A DNA stretch of 12,611 nucleotides, taken from the NCBI GenBank assembly GCA_937928755.1, contig CALEZI010000185.1, forward strand, positions 1 through 12,611. The letters are read 5' to 3'. This DNA comes from an uncultured Rhodanobacteraceae bacterium. GTDB taxonomy: Bacteria; Pseudomonadota; Gammaproteobacteria; Xanthomonadales; SZUA-5. A program made the position numbers and the translations under genes. This document shows, one piece after another, positions 1 through 6,527 of the stretch (its first letter is position 1; each line of letters starts with the position of its first letter). The notes below the pieces were generated by a model. The model searched no databases. It worked only from the letters and a program-made list of their open reading frames with translations, and was not told the origin of the DNA.

Positions 1-65
1 TGCGCGGACCGGCTCCGCTGTACCTGGAACTGGTGGAGCGGACGGGCCGGGGGACTGGGCTGTGA
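1..65 (+). CDS. possible C-terminal tail of an upstream gene, unidentified
   Basis: One frame is open from position 3 and ends in a TGA at 63-65, giving about 20 residues that end in LYLELVERTGRGTGL. It lies on the same strand as pyrB and about 185 bp before it, where related genomes often carry ruvX or pyrR. The residues do not match anything I recognise in those proteins. The fragment is too short to show a domain, and two other frames are also open here because the DNA is GC-rich. It may be the end of a real gene or chance. Confidence 0.25.
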   Translation, partial: RGPAPLYLELVERTGRGTGL

Positions 66-93
66 GAGTTCGCGCGTCGAACAGGACCGAAAA

Positions 94-182
94 GGGGCAA
101 GGGGCAGGGGGCAGGGGGTCTGTTCCACGTTTCAGTCGGACCGTGCAGCAGGGCTGGGCCCCTGCCCCCTGCCCCCTGCCCC
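94..182. repeat. G-rich/C-rich heptamer inverted repeat upstream of pyrB
   Basis: A left arm at 94-117 made of GGGGCAG-type heptamers is complementary to a right arm at 159-182 made of CCCCTGC units, with one mismatch in 24 positions. The arms enclose a 41-nt loop. The plus-strand left arm has at least four runs of four or five G, so it could form a G-quadruplex as well as the hairpin. It sits about 70 bp upstream of the pyrB start and could affect pyrB transcription or mRNA structure, but no effect can be read from sequence. A similar G-tract/C-tract pair brackets the repeats between thiE and alr. Confidence 0.8.
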
Positions 183-249
183 GCACTTTACTTCAAAGCA
201 ATCATATGGTTACGTTGTATTTCGCGAGATCTGCGGGGCACCAGTCGCC

Positions 250-1221
250 ATGAGCCTGCAACTCGCCCCCGACGGTCGCCTCAAGCACCTGTTGACCATC
301 GACGGTCTGCCGCGACGACTGATCGAAGAATTGCTCGACGCCGCCGATGCGCTGCGCCATGTCGCACTGCGCGGCAACAAGAAGCTGCCGCTGTTGCGCG
401 GTCGCACCATACTCAACCTGTTTTTCGAGGTTTCGACGCGCACGCGCACGACCTTCGAGTTGGCCGCCGAGCGGCTGTCGGCGGATGTGGTGAACCTCGA
501 CGTGGCGTCGTCGTCGACCAGCAAGGGCGAGAGCCTGCTGGACACACTGGCGACCCTCGAGGCCATGCACTGCGACATGTTCGTCGTGCGCCACCCGGAT
601 TCCGGCGCAGCGCATTTCATCGCCGAGCACGCTTCGCCGGGCGTCGCCGTGCTGAATGCCGGCGATGGCCGCCATGCGCATCCGACGCAGGCGCTGCTGG
701 ACGCCTACACCATCCGTCGCCACAAACCGCGCTTCGAGGACCTGACCATCGCGGTGGTCGGCGACGTGCTGCACTCGCGCGTTGCGCGATCGGAACTGCG
801 CGCCTTCGGCATACTCGGTGCCGGAGAGCTGCGCGTGATCGGCCCGCGCACGCTGCTGCCGCCGGCGATCGAGGAACTCGGCGTTCGCGTCTACACGGAC
901 ATGGACGCCGGTGTCGCCGACGCCGATGTGGTGGTCATGCTGAGACTTCAGCGCGAACGCATGCGCGGCGTGTTCCTGCCCTCGGAAAGCGAATACTTCC
1001 GCCGCTACGGCCTGTCGCGCGAGCGCCTGGCGCTGGCGAAACCCGACTGCATTGTCATGCATCCCGGGCCGATGAACCGCGGCATCGAAATCGCCAGCGA
1101 TGTCGCCGACGGACCACAGTCGGTGATCCTGGAACAGGTGTCCAACGGCCTTGCCGTGCGCATGGCCGTGATGTCGCACATCCTCGGCGCCCAGGTGCCG
1201 CAACTGGAGGCCGGCGCATGA
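250..1221 (+). CDS. pyrB: aspartate carbamoyltransferase catalytic chain
   Basis: PyrB condenses carbamoyl phosphate and aspartate to N-carbamoylaspartate, the committed step of pyrimidine synthesis in the cytoplasm. The 323-residue protein has the carbamoyl-phosphate site STRTRTTFE (residues 62-70), the SSSTSKGE loop (around 87-94), HPTQALLD (144-151) and HPGPMNRG (271-278). Length and sequence follow the Pseudomonas class of ATCase, including the LRLQRERM segment, rather than the shorter E. coli chain. ATG 250 is the start that fits the family. The frame is open further upstream but offers no good start, and no strong ribosome site is visible before 250. The stop overlaps the pyrX start in ATGA, as expected if both chains are made in stoichiometric amounts for one complex. 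Confidence 0.97.
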   Translation: MSLQLAPDGRLKHLLTIDGLPRRLIEELLDAADALRHVALRGNKKLPLLRGRTILNLFFEVSTRTRTTFELAAERLSADVVNLDVASSSTSKGESLLDTLATLEAMHCDMFVVRHPDSGAAHFIAEHASPGVAVLNAGDGRHAHPTQALLDAYTIRRHKPRFEDLTIAVVGDVLHSRVARSELRAFGILGAGELRVIGPRTLLPPAIEELGVRVYTDMDAGVADADVVVMLRLQRERMRGVFLPSESEYFRRYGLSRERLALAKPDCIVMHPGPMNRGIEIASDVADGPQSVILEQVSNGLAVRMAVMSHILGAQVPQLEAGA

Positions 1222-2519
1222 TCGCGCACTCGCCGAGAACGACCCGGGTGCTGATCCGCGGCGCCCTGGTGCGCTTCCCGCACCTGGGGATCGACCGCGT
1301 CGGCGATGTGTTGTTCGAGCCCGGCCGAGTGCTGGCGCTGGATCCGGATGCCGAACAGGCAGCGGGCGCCGAGATCGTCGACGGCCGCGGCCGTTGGCTG
1401 ATTCCGGGCCTGGTCGACCTGGCGACGCGCCTGCGCGAGCCCGGCGCCACGCACAAGGCGGACATCCGTTCCGAGGCCACCGCGGCGCTGCTCAACGGCA
1501 TTACACATGTGGTGCTGCCGCCGGACACCCAGCCGGTGATCGATTCGACCGCCGTGGTCGAACTGATCCTGCGCCGTGCGCGCGAGGGGCGCGGCGCCAC
1601 CGTGCATGTTCTCGGTGCGTTGACCCGCGATCTTGGTGAGGACAGCCTGGCTGAACTCGGTGCGCTGCGCGCCGCCGGGTGCATCGCGGTCGGCAACATC
1701 GGACACGCCCTGGGCAACACCAATCTGCTGCGACGGGCGCTGCAATACGCCGCGTCGCTGGACCTGTCCGTGCATCTGCAGCCGGTCGATCCGTGGATCA
1801 GCGCAGGTGGCTGCGCCCATGAGGGACGAGTCGCCGCACTGCAGGGCCTGGCAGGCATTCCGCAGACCGCAGAAACCCTGGCTCTGGCCCGCGATCTGAT
1901 GCTGATCGAAGAATCCGGCGTACGCGCGCACTTCGGCCGACTGTCGTGCGCACGCAGCCTTGCCCTGCTCGCCGACGCCAAGGCACGTGGACTGCCGGTG
2001 ACCGCCGACGTGGCCATGCCGCAGATCTACCTCAACGAACACGATGTGCTGCCGTTCCGCAGCGAATGCCACCTGCTGCCGCCGCTGCGTACGGTAGCCG
2101 ACCGCGATGCGCTGCGCGCGGCGCTCGCCAGCGGCCTCATCGACGCCCTGTGCAGCGATCACCAGCCGCATGATGCGGATGCCAAGCTGAAGCCATTTCC
2201 GTCGTCGGAACCGGGCGCTTCGGGGCTCGACAGTTTTCTCGGCCTGGGTCTGAAGCTCGTCGGCGAGGGTGTGCTTTCGGTCGACGCGTGGTTGCAGCGT
2301 TGCGCGCTGGCACCACGCCGCATCCTCGGCCTGCCGCCGCCCACACTGGAGCAGGGCACGGTGCCCGATTTCGTGTTGATCGATGCCGTCAGCGAAAATC
2401 CGCTCGAAGCCAGCACGATGCTCAGTCGCGGCAAGAACACGCCGTTTCGCGGCTGGCGCCTGCCGGGTCGCGTCCATCTTGCGGCGATTGCCGACCGACT
2501 GTGGATTCGTGAACCATGA
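1218..2519 (+). CDS. pyrX: dihydroorotase-like, probably non-catalytic subunit of ATCase
   Basis: The 433-residue protein has the amidohydrolase fold pattern of class I dihydroorotases: an N-terminal beta region, LREPG at 72-76, and SDHQPH at 313-318. The metal-binding D-x-H-x-H-x-R motif of active enzymes reads D67-L-A-T-R-L-R73, so both histidines are replaced by Ala69 and Arg71. This matches the inactive PyrC'/PyrX of Pseudomonas, which is required to assemble the large ATCase with PyrB. I infer that role here and expect a separate active pyrC elsewhere in the genome. A strong GGAGG at 1206-1210 lies 7 nt before ATG 1218, and the ATGA overlap with pyrB implies translational coupling. The downstream lipoprotein gene overlaps it in the same way. 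Confidence 0.9.
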   Translation: MIAHSPRTTRVLIRGALVRFPHLGIDRVGDVLFEPGRVLALDPDAEQAAGAEIVDGRGRWLIPGLVDLATRLREPGATHKADIRSEATAALLNGITHVVLPPDTQPVIDSTAVVELILRRAREGRGATVHVLGALTRDLGEDSLAELGALRAAGCIAVGNIGHALGNTNLLRRALQYAASLDLSVHLQPVDPWISAGGCAHEGRVAALQGLAGIPQTAETLALARDLMLIEESGVRAHFGRLSCARSLALLADAKARGLPVTADVAMPQIYLNEHDVLPFRSECHLLPPLRTVADRDALRAALASGLIDALCSDHQPHDADAKLKPFPSSEPGASGLDSFLGLGLKLVGEGVLSVDAWLQRCALAPRRILGLPPPTLEQGTVPDFVLIDAVSENPLEASTMLSRGKNTPFRGWRLPGRVHLAAIADRLWIREP

Positions 2520-3037
2520 ACCTCCTGCGCCAGCCCGCGCTGTACCTTGCGATGATCGTCCTGCTGCTGGGCAGTTGCGCCAGCACGCCGCCGCCACCAC
2601 CCGAGCCTCCGACGCCGCCGGCGCGCGACCGCGTTGCCGAACTGCGCTCGCAGGCGCTGTCGACGTTCACGGCCATGGAGGTGGCGCCGCTGCAGAATCC
2701 CTCGGTCGACTTGCTGCTGCAGCAAGCCAGCGAACTGGAAGCCGCCGGCCAGCATGCCGACGCCGCGGCGCGCATCGAGGAAGCACTGACCATCGAGCCC
2801 GACAATCCGCGCCTGTGGCAACTCAAGGCCGAAACCCTGCTGCGCAACGAGTTGTTCCTGGATGCCGAAAAGCTGGCGATGAAGAGCTACGACCTGGGTT
2901 CGCGCATCGGCGAGTGGTGCATGCGCAACTGGCTGACCATCGCAGAAAGTCGCGACGCGCTGGGCGACGTCAACACCTCCGTCGCCGCACGCGAACGCGC
3001 ACAGAAATGCCCGGTGCAGGCGCATCAGCGATTCTAA
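2516..3037 (+). CDS. TPR-containing lipoprotein, function unknown
   Basis: The 173-residue product has a hydrophobic signal segment (residues 8-20) ending in a lipobox LLGSC with Cys21 as the predicted lipidated residue. A proline-rich linker (about 25-34) follows, then one or two tetratricopeptide repeats at about 57-130, with helix pairs typical of TPR (AGQHADAAARIEEAL, then IEPDNPRLW). Residue +2 after Cys is Ala, so no inner-membrane retention signal is evident and an outer-membrane location is likely. TPR proteins usually hold other proteins; no partner can be named. Its ATG overlaps the pyrX stop in ATGA, so it is probably translated with the pyr genes, although a surface lipoprotein has no clear part in pyrimidine synthesis. 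Confidence 0.88.
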   Translation: MNLLRQPALYLAMIVLLLGSCASTPPPPPEPPTPPARDRVAELRSQALSTFTAMEVAPLQNPSVDLLLQQASELEAAGQHADAAARIEEALTIEPDNPRLWQLKAETLLRNELFLDAEKLAMKSYDLGSRIGEWCMRNWLTIAESRDALGDVNTSVAARERAQKCPVQAHQRF

Positions 3038-3045
3038 TGGGCCTT

Positions 3046-3074
3046 GTTCGCTCGCTGGGGCCCTCCGACCGAAC
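3046..3074 (+). terminator. imperfect palindrome after the pyr gene run, possible terminator
   Basis: Nine bases after the lipoprotein stop is an imperfect inverted repeat. It pairs GTTCG with CGAAC at the ends, TCG with CGA inside, and GGG with CCC near the centre, with three mismatched positions. There is no run of T after it, so it is weak evidence for an intrinsic terminator. The REP pair just downstream could serve the same purpose. Confidence 0.35.
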
Positions 3075-3098
3075 ATGCCGGACGTCATTGATTTTCAT

Positions 3099-3150
3099 GT
3101 GGGAGCGGATTTATTCCGCGAGAGCTTTCGCGGGATAAACCCGCTCCCAC
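3099..3150. repeat. REP inverted pair (GTGGGAGCGG family)
   Basis: Two REP units face each other: GTGGGAGCGG at 3099 and its complement CCGCTCCCAC ending at 3150. The 26-nt arms match with three mismatches and meet at a GCGAGAGC/TTTCGC centre, forming one long hairpin. The head and the CCGCGA segment are the same as in the tandem array at 12486-12611. It lies in the 314-bp gene-free stretch between the lipoprotein and the receptor gene. Confidence 0.88.
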
Positions 3151-3190
3151 AAGTACGATGCGATGCGCGAACAGGCGCACCGACAGGCTG

Positions 3191-3355
3191 CTAGTGTAGT
3201 GCGGCGAAAGTAAGTGCAAGTAATTTCTGATGCATTTTGGCCCGAGGCTAGGCGCGAGGAGGAGTCATAGCAGGGCTATGGCGACGACGAGCAACGACGC
3301 ATTCGGGTCAAAAGGCGCGGAAATAATTGCAGTTACTTTTGCCGAACTACACTAG
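3191..3355. mobile_element. 165-bp palindromic MITE-like element with CTAG ends
   Basis: The element begins CTAGTGTAGTGCGGC and ends with the near-complement GCCGAACTACACTAG. The similarity continues inward through an AAAGTAA...GCAA.TA.TT segment and a TTTTGRCCCGA segment. The exact midpoint (3273) is the palindrome CATAGCAGGGCTATG at 3266-3280, so the whole element is symmetric. It has no coding capacity. The CTAG ends are what an IS630/Tc1-mariner-type insertion at CTAG with duplication of TA would leave, so a non-autonomous element moved by such a transposase is my inference. Its right end overlaps the stop codon of the minus-strand receptor gene. Confidence 0.8.
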
Positions 3356-5433
3356 GGCAACGCCAGGTCCAGCCCCAGCCACAGGCCGCGGCCGGGAGCG
3401 GTTTCGTAGTAGCGACGCGCGCCTTCGTTGACGATCAGCGACGCGCTGTAACGGCGGTCGAACAGATTGTCGAAGCGCACCAGCGCACTCAGGCGTCCCC
3501 AGGATTGCGGCGCGAATCGCTTGCTCAGGCGCGCATTGAATACGGCGTAACCGGGCACTTCGTCAGGATTGCGATCGCTTGCCGGGGTCGCCGACATTCC
3601 CAGCCACTCGAGCGCGGCGTCGAGATCTTCGTCGCCCGTCCACACCAGTTCCAGCCGCCCCGAACGCGGCGCAACACCGGGCAGACGCCGGCCGGCGTCG
3701 ATGGCGACCACCGGCGCCGTGCATGGAAGTTGCGGGCAGGTGCTGTAGCCCTCGGTATAACGCGCATCGATCCAGTTGCCGACGCCACGCAGACGCCATT
3801 GCGGCGACATCTGCCAGTCGGCCGCCAGTTCCAGGCCGCGGCGACGGGTGGCGCCACCGTTCTGGAAGCTGGTGCGCCCACCCATCGAAGAAGCGACCAC
3901 GATTTCGTCGTCGACCTCGACCTGGAACACGGTGGCCTGCAGATTCACGCGCTCGGCGGCGTACTGCACGCCGATCTCGGCCTGGTCGCCGCGTGCCGGA
4001 TCGAGGGCATCGTTGAAGCCGCCATCGCCATCCTTGCGGTAGGCCAGTTCGGCCAGCGTCGGCAGTTCCAGGGTGCGCCCCAGCGCAATGTGCGCCATCC
4101 AGTCCGCGTCGAAGCGATAACTGGCGCCAACCACCGGCAACCAGGCGGTGTTGTCGTAGTCGCCGCTGTCGTCCGGATTGCCGGGTGCGATGTAGTGATC
4201 GCTGCTGGAAAAGTCGGCGCTGCTGCGGCGCACGCCGCCGCTCAGCCGCCAGGCCGGGTCGGGGTCGACATCGACGCGCAGCATCGCATCGCGGCTGTTG
4301 CCGTGGTTGCTCTCGTCGCGCCGCAGCGCGCCGCGCACGCCGAGTTGGTCGCCAACGAAGTTCTCGTAGCCGCGGCGGTCTTCGCTCAGGCGCTCGTCGC
4401 GCCATTCGCCATTGATTTCGGCATCCGCCCACGACCACTGCGCACGCTGAGACCAGCGCAGCGCAACACCATGGTAGTCGCGATCGAGGTCGACGATGCC
4501 CCCGCCGTTGCCGGGCGCCAATTGTGCCGCCCGCGGCACCGACAGCACCTGGTGGATGCTGCGCTGGCCGGCGTATGCGGCGATGCTGAACTCGGCGGCC
4601 CCCACCTCATGCTGGTAACGGGCAGCGAACTGCGACTGCCGGGTCGACTTGCGCGTGCCGAACAGCGCTGCCGCCGAGCTGGCGGCGAATGGATCGCTCT
4701 GGAACTCCGCGCGCGTCAGTCCCTGCGGATCGCCGGAATTCGGCTGCTCCTGATGATGCGCCGACAACGACAGCAAGCCGTCATCGCTCGGCGCCCAGTC
4801 CAGGCGCGAACTGGCCAGCGTGCGCTCGGCGGCACTGCGCTCACGGACGCCATCGGTTCGATAGCGATTGGCGGCCACACCCAGTCGCCAGATCTCGTCG
4901 CCATGATCGACATCGAAGCCGAAACGCTGCTGTCCATTGTCGCCAAACGCCATCTGCAGGCGATCCGCATCGCGGCGCAGACCGCGCTCGCCATCGACGC
5001 GCAGGTAACCGCCGCCATTACCGTAAAGTGCAGCAAAGGGGCCACGAATCAGGGTCAGGCGGCCACCCGACGTGAGGTCGATGTGGCCGATCTGACTCTG
5101 GCCGTCGGCCGCGGTGGCCGGAATGCCGTCGTATTCGATGCGCAAACCGCGCACGCCAAACGGGCTACGCGCGCCGAAGCCGCGAAGCTGGATCTGGGTG
5201 TCCTGCGCCTCGTTGTGACGCGGCCGTGCGACCACGCCAGGCAGCTCCGACAGCGGCTCGGAAACATCGGTCGCGGCGCGGCGCCTTGCCAAGTCCTCGA
5301 GGTCGACCGATGCCGCTCGCTCCGGCCGGCGCGCATCGCTGCGGTCGACGCGCTCTTCGGCGATCACGGCGGGTAGCTCCGCGGGGCAGTCCGGGCATTG
5401 TGCCAGCGCTGCGATCACTGCGAGGGCGATCAA
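3352..5433 (-). CDS. TonB-dependent outer-membrane receptor, YncD/PqqU-like
   Basis: The 693-residue protein has a plug domain (about 55-150) with LRGFGARS (83-90), FGVRG, DGIPAT (102-107), DGQSQ and IRGPFAALYGN (129-139). A long beta-barrel region follows, with a late NLFDRRYSASL motif. The plug closely resembles E. coli YncD, now PqqU, which imports pyrroloquinoline quinone with energy from TonB-ExbBD. Length also matches the roughly 700 residues of that protein. Substrate assignment is inference. The first usable start is TTG at 5433-5431, giving a hydrophobic but uncharged leader ending about residue 12. An in-frame ATA at 5448-5446 would restore a charged leader (x-R-A-A-N-L-I-A-L). The C-terminus (LGLDLALP) lacks the usual terminal aromatic residue. 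The stop TAG lies in the end of the MITE-like element. Confidence 0.88.
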   Translation of the reverse strand: MIALAVIAALAQCPDCPAELPAVIAEERVDRSDARRPERAASVDLEDLARRRAATDVSEPLSELPGVVARPRHNEAQDTQIQLRGFGARSPFGVRGLRIEYDGIPATAADGQSQIGHIDLTSGGRLTLIRGPFAALYGNGGGYLRVDGERGLRRDADRLQMAFGDNGQQRFGFDVDHGDEIWRLGVAANRYRTDGVRERSAAERTLASSRLDWAPSDDGLLSLSAHHQEQPNSGDPQGLTRAEFQSDPFAASSAAALFGTRKSTRQSQFAARYQHEVGAAEFSIAAYAGQRSIHQVLSVPRAAQLAPGNGGGIVDLDRDYHGVALRWSQRAQWSWADAEINGEWRDERLSEDRRGYENFVGDQLGVRGALRRDESNHGNSRDAMLRVDVDPDPAWRLSGGVRRSSADFSSSDHYIAPGNPDDSGDYDNTAWLPVVGASYRFDADWMAHIALGRTLELPTLAELAYRKDGDGGFNDALDPARGDQAEIGVQYAAERVNLQATVFQVEVDDEIVVASSMGGRTSFQNGGATRRRGLELAADWQMSPQWRLRGVGNWIDARYTEGYSTCPQLPCTAPVVAIDAGRRLPGVAPRSGRLELVWTGDEDLDAALEWLGMSATPASDRNPDEVPGYAVFNARLSKRFAPQSWGRLSALVRFDNLFDRRYSASLIVNEGARRYYETAPGRGLWLGLDLALP

Positions 5434-5449
5434 GTTTGCGGCCCGTATC

Positions 5450-5551
5450 GGGTTGCTGGTTGTCGGTTACTGGTCATTGGCAGCAAGGAAGGGGCGCGGA
5501 ACTCAGGATTGGCCTTTGCCGCCAAGAACCAACCACCAACAACCCGCAACC
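5450..5551. repeat. imperfect palindrome between rubredoxin and the receptor gene
   Basis: A left arm near 5451-5481, rich in GGTTG and TTGG, matches the complement of the right arm 5521-5551 at about 24 of 31 positions, with about 40 nt between. The right arm starts 6 nt beyond the rubredoxin stop codon, so it could end rubredoxin transcription. The left arm reaches to within 17 nt of the receptor's TTG start, in the place of a normal leader and promoter. Short CCAACAACCAAC text of the same kind recurs at 10962-10972. Confidence 0.6.
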
Positions 5552-5557
5552 GCCTGC

Positions 5558-5758
5558 TCACACTTCAAGCATGTCGAAATCGGCCTTGCCGACGCCGCAA
5601 TCCGGGCAGGTCCACCAGTCCGGCACATCGGCCCAGCGTGTGCCCGCCGCGATGCCCTCGGCCGGCCAACCCTCTGCCTCGTCATAGATGAAGCCGCAGA
5701 CCACGCACACGTAGGTGCGCCAGGGCCCGCGGCCGTCATTCGTTTCTGCTGCGCTCAT
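5558..5758 (-). CDS. rubA: rubredoxin
   Basis: This 66-residue protein is a small electron carrier with one iron bound by four cysteines. Two C-x-x-C-G knuckles are visible: CVVCG at 18-22 and CPDCG at 51-55. Between them are the family residues YDEAEG and the W-x-x-x-P-D-W-W-T-C stretch (42-51). An N-terminal addition of about 15 residues precedes the core, close to the usual rubredoxin length. ATG 5758 is chosen over the adjacent TTG at 5761, which would add one residue. No clear ribosome site is seen. It diverges from thiE, an order I recall from Xanthomonas genomes. Its redox partner is not in the window. Confidence 0.95.
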   Translation of the reverse strand: MSAAETNDGRGPWRTYVCVVCGFIYDEAEGWPAEGIAAGTRWADVPDWWTCPDCGVGKADFDMLEV

Positions 5759-5839
5759 CAACGTCGACCCATGCGAAAAAGTGGGCGGATTCTGGCATAA
5801 GCCGATGTGAGCATCGGAACAAGATGGAGTGCCGGATCA

Positions 5840-6466
5840 ATGAACCCGAACCTGATCCGCGGCCTTTACGCCCTCATCGACACCACCTGGCTGGCACCGG
5901 GTGCATTGTCAGACGCCGCCGGAGCTGCCATCCGCGGGGGCGCGCGCCTGCTGCAATACCGTGACAAGGACGCCAGTCCGGTTGAGCGCGCCGAGCGGGC
6001 GCGCGCGGTATTTAGGGTCTGCCGCCAGTTGGGCGCAGTATTCATCGTCAACGACGACGTCGAACTGGCCGACGAACTGATGGCGCACGGCGTGCACCTC
6101 GGCGAGCACGATTCAACCATCGCCGCCGCGCGTGCCCGACTCGGGCCGCTGGCGATCATCGGCGCCTCCTGTTACGACAGCGTGGTCAACGCCCAGCGCG
6201 CCGCCGACGCCGGCGCCAGCTACCTCGCTTTCGGCGCCTTTTTCCCGTCGTCGACCAAGTCCAACACGCGCCACGCCGAGCCCTTCTTGCTGCGCAAGGC
6301 CAGGGCGCTCGGGCTGCCGCTGGTCGCCATCGGCGGGATTACGCCAGACAACGCGACCGAGCTTATCGCCGAAGGCGCCGATGCGATCGCCGTCGCCGGG
6401 GGGCTTTATGGCGCAGGGGACATCGAGGCAGCGGCGCGGCGGTATGCGGTGTTGTTCGAAGGCTGA
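5840..6466 (+). CDS. thiE: thiamine-phosphate synthase
   Basis: ThiE joins the pyrimidine HMP-pyrophosphate and the thiazole phosphate to give thiamine phosphate. The 208-residue TIM-barrel protein shows QYRDK (39-43), NDD (71-73), GVHLGEHD (84-91), the GASCYD loop (109-113), FGAFFPSSTK (131-140) for phosphate binding, AIGGIT (163-168) and IAVAGGLYG. ATG 5840 gives the usual family length and has GGAG at 5826-5829, ten bases upstream. A GTG at 5807 in the same frame would add 11 unlike residues and is less likely. No TPP riboswitch is seen in the 80 bp before it. Other thiamine genes are not in the window. Confidence 0.95.
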   Translation: MNPNLIRGLYALIDTTWLAPGALSDAAGAAIRGGARLLQYRDKDASPVERAERARAVFRVCRQLGAVFIVNDDVELADELMAHGVHLGEHDSTIAAARARLGPLAIIGASCYDSVVNAQRAADAGASYLAFGAFFPSSTKSNTRHAEPFLLRKARALGLPLVAIGGITPDNATELIAEGADAIAVAGGLYGAGDIEAAARRYAVLFEG

Positions 6467-6470
6467 AAAC

Positions 6471-6502
6471 GGGGCACGGGGCACGGGGCACGGGGCACGG
6501 GG
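6471..6502 (+). repeat. GGGGCAC heptamer tract after thiE
   Basis: Four perfect GGGGCAC units plus a final GGGG start five bases after the thiE stop. Five runs of four G separated by three bases are ideal for a G-quadruplex on the plus strand. A C-rich stretch at 6837-6869, whose complement reads GGGGTACGGGGCCGGGG near its end, is a degenerate inverted partner. Confidence 0.85.
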
Positions 6503-6527
6503 AAAGGCTGGCACGAAGCGAGCTTTG

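Noticed and set aside
192..220. Possible promoter for pyrB (TTCAAA, 17 bp, TTGTAT).
   Set aside because: Only about half of the -10 positions match the consensus, so it is not better than chance.
62..253. 63-residue open frame upstream of pyrB.
   Set aside because: It runs through the G/C heptamer arms and gives low-complexity Gly/Pro/Arg residues; no ribosome site is seen.
1218..2519. Annotation as an active dihydroorotase (pyrC).
   Set aside because: The two histidines of the metal-binding motif are Ala69 and Arg71.
1005..2600. 531-residue minus-strand open frame opposite pyrB and pyrX.
   Set aside because: It is an antisense shadow of pyrX, which has family motifs and a good ribosome site.
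3505..5376. 623-residue plus-strand open frame opposite the TonB receptor gene.
   Set aside because: It has no recognisable motif, whereas the minus strand encodes a clear plug domain and barrel.
5759..5839. Possible TPP riboswitch ahead of thiE.
   Set aside because: The gap is about 80 bp and the conserved THI-box elements such as CTGAGA are not seen.
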